DNA of 64,000 bases from Brachycybe producta (Eukaryota > Arthropoda > Diplopoda > Playtdesmida > Andrognathidae): assembly GCA_036925085.1 (NCBI GenBank), contig JAUPFP010000016.1, positions 2,938,903 through 3,002,902 on the forward strand. Direction: 5' to 3'. The notes under the pieces are model-generated. The model was not told the DNA's origin and did not search any database. It was given only the letters and a program-made list of their open reading frames with translations. Below are positions 56,490-64,000 of this stretch, one piece after another; positions within the stretch are counted from its first letter, which is position 1, and each line of letters starts with the position of its first letter. The translations under genes were made by a program, and so were the position numbers.

Positions 56490-57890
56490 TGTTAAACGAT
56501 GTTAAGAGTGTTAAGTTTATTTCTTGAATTTGGTCCTAACTATCTTTGAGTACCTTGAAATATACTGAATTCATAATGCATTTAACTCCTGATTTTTGCT
56601 TTTTGAAAAAAAAATGTTCAATTACAAATATAATACAGCATTAGCATAATTATAATTTAACTTTTTTTTAGCTTGACACAAAAAATTGAGCTTTCATTGT
56701 TCAAAAAGTTTAACTATTGGTGAATTTGGTCTAAAAAACGATACTATTTGACGTATTTGTCAACTGAAGATTACTACATGTATTTGAATTATTCAAATGA
56801 GGCAACATCACAAACTAGAACAAAAAAAATACAAATAAGGAGACAGAATTAAAGCTGCAATTCAGTTCAATTTCACAACCAGCAATCTCGAGTAGTCGAC
56901 GAATGGACATAAATAATTTTAACAAAATATGCACAAACATTTTTTTAGTTATATTTTTCATTTTAAATACAGAATGTGAAAAATAATTTTCTGCATTTCA
57001 GACACAAAATAAGGTACAAAGCACCCATTAAATATTCAAATGAAAAATGTGCGCACTTATTTTTTTTTTATATAATAATGCCATTACAGAATTTATCTTG
57101 TTCAGAGAAAGTGGTTTTCATGAAAAAGCATTTTCATGTTACCCAATAATTCAATATAATAACAGGATTTTTATTTTGCTCTTCATTCTTATTCACTCCT
57201 TTATATTTTTAAAATTATAATTAGTGCAAATACTTTCATATACATGTACAACTTATTCAAGTTGTCCTCCATTGTTCCCACCTATATAATGTAACGATTG
57301 TAACCCTTTCCTTTCTTTCCTATTAGATTCTACATGTATAACCGCCATCTTGTTATAGACACTAGCTTTTTTTTAATGGCTCTTGTCAGGAAACTAAAAC
57401 CAATTTCTTTATGCTGTAAAGAACCTATGAGTGTGTTAGGTGCAAGAGTTATAGATATATTTGCCTCAACATAAGAAATAACCTTATGACATCAGAGGAG
57501 TTGATTAACAATTTAGGCTTGTTTCATTTTGTCTAATAATAAAGGAGTAATAACAAAAGAATCCAGGATCCCTTTTGTTTAATACTCGTAGTTGATATCA
57601 CACCTCTTTACTATCAGGCTAAATGTCACAATCCTAAATTGTATGTCAACCACTTTGATGTCACAAGTTTCTTCTTCAGATGATCCGCGCAGGCAGGGTA
57701 TATTAATAAGAGTGATAGAGTATTGTACAAAAATGGTTAAGAAATATATCATCCTAATAGATAACAATACATTGGTCCAATCTGTCATAGAAGCCTTCAT
57801 TGACTTAGAACCTGTTCATATTTCTCTACGAGAATATTCTACAAGTGTACAAACAGGAAACTTAAAGAAAGCGACTGTCTCCAAAGAGTG
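56490..57890. other. AT-rich stretch, 5' side of the mariner relic
   Basis: Frames on both strands at 57579-57891 may be decayed transposase, but I cannot show a motif. Confidence 0.35.
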
Positions 57891-57899
57891 ATTGCTTCC

Positions 57900-58247
57900 A
57901 CCTTATGTACAAATATTTTCTAAAACAATAAAAGGATTTCTGGATGTGCCAGCTTCTTTCTCAAATATGTGTCGCATGGTGTAAACATTTAGTCTACATA
58001 CACATTGAGTGTTGCTATATTCCATTACATCTTCTCAAGAAAGCAAGTACAACAGCAATGCTGTTTGCTGAAAAGAATTATCGAACAGAGAAGTGTGTTC
58101 TGGCACACAGTCACACACTGCCTTGTCTGTTCGACAATACCTGGGGCCACAAACAACATGGCCCATCATATTCACCCTACCTCACTCCATGCATTTTTTT
58201 TTCCTGTTTTCAAAGTTGAAAATCAAAGAACATCCTTTTGACACAAT
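57900..58247 (+). pseudogene. mariner transposase relic, truncated by the Gypsy insertion
   Basis: Three frames, broken by frameshifts, together give the end region of a mariner transposase: one reads YSPYLTPCIFFSCF (family pattern 'YSPDLAPCDFFLF'), another SHTALSVRQYLG (family 'H.A..VR.FL'), a third FSKLKIKEHPFDTI (family 'F.KLK..L.G.RFD'). The relic stops at exactly the base where the Gypsy LTR begins (58248). The rest should lie beyond the 5' LTR outside the window. It cannot code for a protein. Confidence 0.72.
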
Positions 58248-58557
58248 TGTAACATCCCCGTTTCCGTAGGGTTAGTAGAGAGATCTCTACTAGCCATCTA
58301 GAAGTGTCGAGTGGATGTTGATGATTAAGTCTTTCGGTCTATTGGCTCCTGTGTTGCTACTTAACCACCAGGGACACAAGGGTCGGTACCTCAGGAGACC
58401 TGTGGTAGAGAATATTGTAGAGATGTCGTCTTACACTCGGCTGCTGGAGACTTCGTTGTCCGGTGGAAACATCGGCTACGTGGCGGCTATAATTCTAAGT
58501 CCCACTCCCATAAAATGACTGAGTCCACACATTGAATTCGTATGTTGAAAATGCTCT

Positions 58558-58563
58558 TTTATT
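58558..58563 (-). terminator. Poly(A) signal of the Gypsy LTR
   Basis: AATAAA on the minus strand, downstream of the LTR TATA box. Confidence 0.6.
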
Positions 58564-58677
58564 CAATAAACAGAGAGTCCTGTAGATTGAGAGATATCGC
58601 ATCGGTCTTAAGCATAAAGACGGTCTGTCCGATCTGCCTGATCTATCCGATCTGTCCTCTCAATCTACAACCTCTTG

Positions 58678-58685
58678 TATTTATA
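58678..58685 (-). promoter_or_regulatory. TATA box of the Gypsy LTR
   Basis: TATAAATA on the minus strand in GAGTATAAATACAAG, about 460 bp into the LTR. Confidence 0.6.
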
Positions 58686-58762
58686 CTCAAAATACAATAC
58701 AAACATCTGATTATGATAACAAAGGCTCCAGGTGTGTCCAAGTCTCTTGGACACACTCGGAC

Positions 58763-61700
58763 CTAGAAGTGAGCTATCACTTCACTAAAACGAAAACATC
58801 TATAAGATGTATAAATTATAACAATACAGAAGGATCTTCGTTGATCCTTCTTCAAACGATAACAATACAATTTAATTACGAAAAGGACTTCTGTATCCTT
58901 TTCGTCACACTTGACCGGTGTTTCACTGGCCAAAAGTTCTATATCGTCAATTCTTCTAGGAATTATCCTATAAGAATTGACGATACAATTCATTTGCCGT
59001 CTTTTCCTCATCCTGTAGGGTAGGGAGGTATCGTCTGGATAACCTCCCGCCCACCCCCAAGCATGAGGTGAAACCCATCGATCAAAATACTTAAAACTAC
59101 AGGGTGTTTCAATACGACAACGAATTCTGACGATGAATTCGTTACACCCCCCAACTAGTTTATAAGCACGTCCCTGTGCTTCCAAAAATAAGACCTTGCA
59201 AAAATACCCATTGGTATAAAATTTAGGCATGCAGTAAAAATACAAAACGAAAAGTATAAAAATACTAGAAATGTGTTCCGAATAAATGCAAGCGTGCATA
59301 AACAAAACAAGTAGGGAAATACTCAAAACGATAAACACAAGTATAAAATAGTACTTAAAAATACAAAGTCCAAGGCCTCTAGTAGTCCAAAATGGCTCAT
59401 CCTTGAGCAGGATCTTCTTTGCTCCTGCGCAAGTCTCTTTCCAGAAGGATGGCGGTTTCGGCAGACCTTCGGTGACTTCGGTGACTTTTGCGTTCCTCTG
59501 CATGACTGCTGGTCTCGTCAAAAAGGATGTAGGTCCAGGAGACGTTACAGAAGCCCTAGGACTCCCAGGAGCTTCCATATTGCTCCTGGCGGTAGTCTTC
59601 GGCTCCGTTACTTCGACGTCGTCCTTGTATGTTGGCCCAGGCTCACGAGGGCGGACATCCTTCAGTTTTACTCGATTATTTGGCCCATGATGAGAGAAGC
59701 TGTGGATTTCCAACCTTAATTGATTCCTCAGGCCTCTGTTGAGTCGGTTTCGTTTGACGAGAGGCCTTCGTTGCCTCCAACGCCAAACTCCGCGAACCAA
59801 CAGGTCTTCTGTGAGACCTGAGTTGGCAATCTCGACTGGAAGGGCAGCCCCCTTATTTTCCATAAACCAGCCATCGTAATCGCACACGATGGTAAACCAA
59901 ATTTGCATAAGTAAAACAAAACTTTTGATCCTTTCCGTAATCGAGCGATAGAAATTTTCACAATTTTCCACGATGGATGGGTGAAAACTTTTCAAAACAA
60001 AAAGATGATGAGAAATAGTGCCTGTACATGTGTTCAACACATGGGCAAAGCTGTCAGTGATGAAGAACATAAACAATAGGACCCGGATCCATAGTGGTGC
60101 GAGGCTAGTTGACAATTCACTGAATGTATCCCTCCGCCCACGTGTTTCTTCCATGCTTGGTAGCGTCATTGACCGCTCCCTGTTTACTTCCTCATTTGGG
60201 ACGTCATTTCCATTTGTGGCGTCACTAGCATCGATATCATCGTCCATTTTTGTTGTTTCATCGATAACTTCCGCGTTTTTCACCTCCATTTGAAATTCCA
60301 TCGGCGAATTTACATCTTTTTCGTCGATTTTCATCGTTTCTTCAGGAATTTCGCTGATTTCTTCAACAAATCCAATGGTTTCCATGGTAAAATTCGTCTT
60401 GTTACCATATTCTCTGGTGAATTTCATCGCATCTTCGCCAGGTAAGTATGAGAATTGCTGCTGGTTATCGTCTGCTGCCATTTTTCTTCTAATTTCGACG
60501 TTACGGTCAGAATGCTTTCGGATTGCTTTCGTAATTATCTCAATTTCTTCTTCATCCTCAGAAGATTCGATCCAAGCATTTTGGCATCTGTAGTATCCAC
60601 AACATCTCTTCTTACGCGAAGGTAAGTTTTTCTTCTTGACAAACGCTGTCATTTCTTTTTCTTTTGCAGGTTCCGATTCGGATTCTTCTGGCGATGAGTT
60701 ACCCATGGACTCCAGGGTGTCTCCAGTCGTTGGAACATTGGGTCCGTCTTTTTGGTAAGTCTCATATAGTGGTCTCAGGTTTGCAACGTTTACAGAGTCC
60801 TCCACTAATCTTCCAGCTCGATTCTCGTAACTCAATCGGTATACGGTGTCCGATACCTTCGACACAATCGTATATCCCTGTCTCCATTTCGTTAGGAACT
60901 TCTTGTTCTGTCCAGGCCTGATTCGCATGTCTCGTACAAGTACTTTCTGTCCGATTTGGTACTCATAAGGCTTCTTATGCCTTTGATCGTAGTACTTCTT
61001 TCGACGATCATGTGCTGCTTTCAGGTTCGCCCTGGCTGTTCTTAGTTCTTCTTCTTGGCGTTCCTCCGCCTGTTGTCGAACGTCCACGAGGTTTCCTGCC
61101 TCGTTATCCACGATAACTGGTCGTTCTGGAACTAAGGTGTCTACTTTAGTTCTGGGCTCCCTCCCAAACATGAGTCTGTACGGCGTAAACTTCGTGGATG
61201 AATGTACAGATGAGTTGTACGATTCCAAAACTTCATCCAGTTTTGTAGCCCAATCAGTCTGGTTCTTCGCAGGAGTTAGATACTTTTTCATAGTCTGAAT
61301 AATGCTTTTATTCGTCCTTTCGGCGAGACCATTACTTTGCGGATGGTAGGCAGTTGTTGTTTCGTGCTCTATCTTGTTTATTTCCAAGAATTCTTGAGTG
61401 TTCTTCGCAACAAACGGCGTCCCTCGATCCGAAATGAGTTTCTCTGGTATCCCGAAGATTTTCTTTACGTCTTTTGCTAGGAAGTTCATTACGATTAGTG
61501 CGGTTGTGCTTTTTACTGCTTTAGCAACGCAATATCGAGTGGCGTAATCGACTGCCAACAAGATGTGCTTGTTTCCTCCAACCGACGGTACTAATGGTCC
61601 AATGAAATCCATTCCCCAGCAATCACAAGGCTTTCCAATGGGCATTTCTTGAAGGAACCCTTCAGGTTTCTCCGTACCCAACTTGTGTAATTGACAAATC

Positions 61701-64000
61701 TCACATGATCGCACATATTCGAATATGTCGTGCTTCATGTTATTCCAATAAAATCTTTGCCTGGCTCTATTCCAGGTCTTAGTTTGTCCCTCATGACCAG
61801 CATCTGGCTCGTCATGGCATAATCTCATTACTTCAGGGATGAGATGTTTTGGCACCACATTCACGAGTGTGGGTACGGAACTTCCGTGAAACACACAAGC
61901 GAACAACTTGTTGTCGTAATTGCAAAACAACTTATGAAGAGGTGACTCTGGTTGGTTACGCAACTCCTCACGAATCTTCAAAATCTCTGGGTCCAATTTT
62001 TGCTCCACCTTCCAATCCCATTGTAAGGTTACATTAAAGATCACACTGTCATCTAGGTCTTCCGCTTCTGGGATGGCCTTCCAGTTAACAGGCACTCCTG
62101 CTGGATATCTCGAGAGGCAATCGGCTTCGATGTGAAGTTTCCCCTCCTTGTAGATGATTTTGTAGTCGTACTCCTGCATTAGCAGCTGCCAGCGACCAAG
62201 TCTTCCTTCCAGACGTGCTGCAGTTTTCATGTAGCATAATGCGTGGTGATCCGTCACAATTGTAAAGGGCTTCTGGAACAGGTACGGCCGGAACTTGGTG
62301 ACTCCATAGATTACTGCTAGGCACTCCTTATCCGTCGTACTGTAGTTCTTTTCCGCGTCCCTTAGAACTCTGGAGACACTTCCAATGATCTCCTTTCTTC
62401 GTTTATCCTCTGACTTCTGGTAAAGCATCGCTCCAATTCCGTATCCACAGGCATCAGTATGCATAAATATTGCAGCCTTCGGATCATATACGGCAACCAA
62501 TGGAGATTTCGACAACATATTCTTTAGCGTGCGGAATGCATTCTCGCAGTCAACTGACCATTCGAACGGTATATCTTTACCCGTAAGGTCTGACATTGGC
62601 TTCGCTATGTTGGCAAATCCAGGTACATGCTTTCGATAATAACCCGCCAATCCAAGAAAACTTCTGATTGCGGTTACATTGTCAGGAACTGGGAAGTTCT
62701 TTATGGCGACAACCTTATCTGGATCTGGCCGAATTCCATCAGGCGAGATCAGGTGTCCCAAATACTTCACTTCTTGGAATCCAAAGAAGCATTTCACTGG
62801 ATGCAACTTCAGGTTTGCTGTCCTCAGCAGGTCCAAGATAGTTCTCAGTCTTTCCAAAAATTCTTCGAACGTTCTTCCAAACACTACGATGTCGTCAAGG
62901 TAGACAAGGCACGTTTCCCATTTGTGCCCGGCGAGTAGGATGTCTAATGCACGTTGCATCGTGGCAGGAGCGTTTCGGAGTCCGAAAGGCATTCTTACGA
63001 ACTCGAACAACCCTCGATGAGATGTAAATGCGGTCTTCTCGATGTCGCTTTCTTCCATCTCGAACTGCCAGTATCCACTCTTCATATCCAGCGTTGCGAA
63101 GTAGCATGCTCCTCTCATGGAGTCTAATGCGTCATCAATCCTCGGTAATGGATAAGTGTCTGCCTTTGTAATCGCGTTCAACTTCCGATAATCTACACAG
63201 AAACGGTAGGAGCCATCCTTCTTCTTTACAAGGACGATGGGCGATGCATACGGCGATTTCGATGGCCTTACAACCCCAGATTTCTTCATCTCCTCTAGCG
63301 TCTCATCAATTACGATGCGTTCCCCAGGCCCGCATCTTCGTAACGTGTCTCGAACAGGTAGATTATCTCCAGTTTCGATCTTGTGTTTGGTCAGATTCGT
63401 AGCTCCCAGGTCCTTAGATGAAAAGGCGAAGATCGGTTGGAACTCCTTCAGTAGGATCGTCAACTCTTCTCTTTGATCATCTGTCAGTTCAGGACCAAGT
63501 TGAATTTCTCTTTCAAAATCAACGGGTGCTTCTCCGATGTCTCTAAAGTTTTCCTCCTCGGAAACTTTGCAGGCTTGCTCTTCTTCTAGTTCTTCTAGAA
63601 GTTCGAAGTGTCCAATAGTCTCGCGGTCTCCAATCCCCACGGACTCCAGTGTGGTATTCAGGAGTTGGACTTCCAGTTGTGATGTTCCATTCCCTTGTAG
63701 CACACTGCTGGCCACAACGATGCCTTTTCGATTAAAGAGACTATCGTTCGTTTCAATCATGAGTACTTCGTTTTCCTCAATGATCCGCCCTGCAGCTACT
63801 TTGAGGTTCAAAGCCTGGCCCGGATTTAACGTAATCCTTCCTTGGGCTTTTACGCAGCTTTCCTCTCTAGCTTTTATGGCATAGGAGTTATCCAGATGGC
63901 TATTCTGAGCACATCCCTCCTCTTTTAACTCTTTGAAGAAATTCCAGGGAAGGCTACTACGCGCACTTCCTTTCTTCAACAATTCTCGTGTTCCTTCGTA
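58763..64000 (-). CDS. pol: Gypsy pol polyprotein (RT, RNase H, integrase) with long C-terminal extension; 5' partial
   Basis: The frame is open from the window edge (64000) to a stop at 58763-58765; residues are counted from the codon at 63982. Reverse transcriptase spans about 230-410, with the first Asp at 299 (ATLDMKSGY) and YLDD at 361-364, a variant of the usual Y[VI]DD. RNase H spans about 505-625: Asp510, Glu553, Asp578. Integrase: H723, H730, C760, C763 zinc finger; Asp792, Asp852, Glu888 triad with D-35-E spacing; a GPY/F-like module about 1010-1073. There is no chromodomain. From 1074 the frame continues about 540 residues before the polypurine tract: an acidic and charged region, then hydrophobic segments at about 1295-1316, 1540-1567 and 1572-1588. 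The last about 127 codons are encoded by the LTR. Cleavage by the element protease (outside the window) is expected. The frame is uninterrupted and probably functional. Confidence 0.9.
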   Translation of the reverse strand, partial: YEGTRELLKKGSARSSLPWNFFKELKEEGCAQNSHLDNSYAIKAREESCVKAQGRITLNPGQALNLKVAAGRIIEENEVLMIETNDSLFNRKGIVVASSVLQGNGTSQLEVQLLNTTLESVGIGDRETIGHFELLEELEEEQACKVSEEENFRDIGEAPVDFEREIQLGPELTDDQREELTILLKEFQPIFAFSSKDLGATNLTKHKIETGDNLPVRDTLRRCGPGERIVIDETLEEMKKSGVVRPSKSPYASPIVLVKKKDGSYRFCVDYRKLNAITKADTYPLPRIDDALDSMRGACYFATLDMKSGYWQFEMEESDIEKTAFTSHRGLFEFVRMPFGLRNAPATMQRALDILLAGHKWETCLVYLDDIVVFGRTFEEFLERLRTILDLLRTANLKLHPVKCFFGFQEVKYLGHLISPDGIRPDPDKVVAIKNFPVPDNVTAIRSFLGLAGYYRKHVPGFANIAKPMSDLTGKDIPFEWSVDCENAFRTLKNMLSKSPLVAVYDPKAAIFMHTDACGYGIGAMLYQKSEDKRRKEIIGSVSRVLRDAEKNYSTTDKECLAVIYGVTKFRPYLFQKPFTIVTDHHALCYMKTAARLEGRLGRWQLLMQEYDYKIIYKEGKLHIEADCLSRYPAGVPVNWKAIPEAEDLDDSVIFNVTLQWDWKVEQKLDPEILKIREELRNQPESPLHKLFCNYDNKLFACVFHGSSVPTLVNVVPKHLIPEVMRLCHDEPDAGHEGQTKTWNRARQRFYWNNMKHDIFEYVRSCEICQLHKLGTEKPEGFLQEMPIGKPCDCWGMDFIGPLVPSVGGNKHILLAVDYATRYCVAKAVKSTTALIVMNFLAKDVKKIFGIPEKLISDRGTPFVAKNTQEFLEINKIEHETTTAYHPQSNGLAERTNKSIIQTMKKYLTPAKNQTDWATKLDEVLESYNSSVHSSTKFTPYRLMFGREPRTKVDTLVPERPVIVDNEAGNLVDVRQQAEERQEEELRTARANLKAAHDRRKKYYDQRHKKPYEYQIGQKVLVRDMRIRPGQNKKFLTKWRQGYTIVSKVSDTVYRLSYENRAGRLVEDSVNVANLRPLYETYQKDGPNVPTTGDTLESMGNSSPEESESEPAKEKEMTAFVKKKNLPSRKKRCCGYYRCQNAWIESSEDEEEIEIITKAIRKHSDRNVEIRRKMAADDNQQQFSYLPGEDAMKFTREYGNKTNFTMETIGFVEEISEIPEETMKIDEKDVNSPMEFQMEVKNAEVIDETTKMDDDIDASDATNGNDVPNEEVNRERSMTLPSMEETRGRRDTFSELSTSLAPLWIRVLLFMFFITDSFAHVLNTCTGTISHHLFVLKSFHPSIVENCENFYRSITERIKSFVLLMQIWFTIVCDYDGWFMENKGAALPVEIANSGLTEDLLVRGVWRWRQRRPLVKRNRLNRGLRNQLRLEIHSFSHHGPNNRVKLKDVRPREPGPTYKDDVEVTEPKTTARSNMEAPGSPRASVTSPGPTSFLTRPAVMQRNAKVTEVTEGLPKPPSFWKETCAGAKKILLKDEPFWTTRGLGLCIFKYYFILVFIVLSISLLVLFMHACIYSEHISSIFILFVLYFYCMPKFYTNGYFCKVLFLEAQGRAYKLVGGCNEFIVRIRCRIETPCSFKYFDRWVSPHAWGWAGGYPDDTSLPYRMRKRRQMNCIVNSYRIIPRRIDDIELLASETPVKCDEKDTEVLFVIKLYCYRLKKDQRRSFCIVIIYTSYRCFRFSEVIAHF
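59147..59156 (-). other. Polypurine tract of the Gypsy element
   Basis: AGTTGGGGGG on the minus strand directly before the TGTAAC of the LTR; it primes plus-strand synthesis in LTR elements. It is also read as coding sequence (Val-Gly-Gly) by the pol frame. Confidence 0.75.

Larger units (their letters stand above)
58248..59146 (-). repeat. 3' LTR of the Gypsy element, 899 bp
   Basis: Read on the minus strand it starts TGTAACGAATTCATCG at 59146 and ends GGGGATGTTACA at 58248; TGTAAC and GTTACA are inverted termini. It follows a purine run directly. The TATA box (58685-58678) and AATAAA (58563-58558), 115 nt apart, place U3, a short R and U5 in the normal order. Confidence 0.85.
58248..64000 (-). 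mobile_element. Ty3/Gypsy LTR retrotransposon, 3' part
   Basis: On the minus strand: pol frame (64000 to 58763), polypurine tract (59156-59147) and 3' LTR (59146-58248). The 5' LTR, gag and protease are outside the window. RT-RNase H-integrase order defines Gypsy/Metaviridae. No stop or frameshift interrupts the visible frame, and all catalytic residues are present, so the copy looks recent. The five bases ACAAT (58243-58247) beside the LTR should be repeated past the 5' LTR. Confidence 0.9.

Noticed and set aside
58769-63884. Plus-strand frames opposite the Gypsy pol
   Set aside because: Shadows of the long minus-strand frame with no domains of their own.

Overview
This is a window of an animal nuclear genome, AT-rich (roughly 30 to 35% GC by eye) and packed with interspersed repeats. 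Coding sequence is split into short exons with GT...AG introns of up to about 11 kb, so this is not a prokaryote. The genes (a phosducin-like protein, an EGF-type neuronal receptor) are metazoan. The repeats (Gypsy LTR elements, mariner, hAT-, Harbinger- and Mutator-type MITEs, Helitron-like ends, a tRNA-derived SINE, a LINE tail) suggest an invertebrate. I cannot name the phylum.

Layout. (1) 1-372, + strand: the last two coding exons of a phosducin-like 3 (PDCL3/PhLP2-type) gene. (2) 1975-34484, - strand: eleven exons in matching splice phase, 517 codons, encoding the spacer, seven EGF repeats, one membrane helix and the cytoplasmic tail of a DNER-like (Delta/Notch-like EGF-related) receptor; a possible twelfth exon lies at 42587-42638. 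PDCL3 and DNER converge, with 1.6 kb between their stop codons. (3) 49100-49201, - strand: an isolated terminal coding exon, possibly from a carbohydrate sulfotransferase-like protein. (4) 57.9-64.0 kb: a mariner transposase relic on the + strand is broken by a Gypsy/Ty3 retrotransposon on the - strand, whose 3' LTR and intact pol frame run off the right edge of the window.

Everything else is intron or intergenic DNA full of short transposons. The commonest is a hairpin MITE of about 350-500 bp, called HP-A here (arm motif GAAACTAGAAGGGTAG), with about nine whole or interrupted copies and six half copies. Others: a TTAA-flanked element present twice nearly identically (2923-3766 and 33179-34015) that carries a start-codon exon-like segment; Harbinger-type MITEs with TWA target duplications, two of which carry a start-codon peptide; a hAT MITE with an exact 8-bp duplication; a Mutator-type foldback with a 9-bp duplication; two Helitron-like repeats ending in a hairpin plus CTAG; and solo LTRs at 44 and 55 kb.

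How the parts relate: the DNER-like receptor would act at the neuronal or epithelial surface and PDCL3 in cytosolic chaperonin-assisted folding; nothing links them beyond adjacency. The most unusual observations are the long membrane-segment extension on the Gypsy pol frame that reads through the polypurine tract into the LTR, MITEs that preserve start-codon exons, and repeated nesting of other elements inside hairpin loops.
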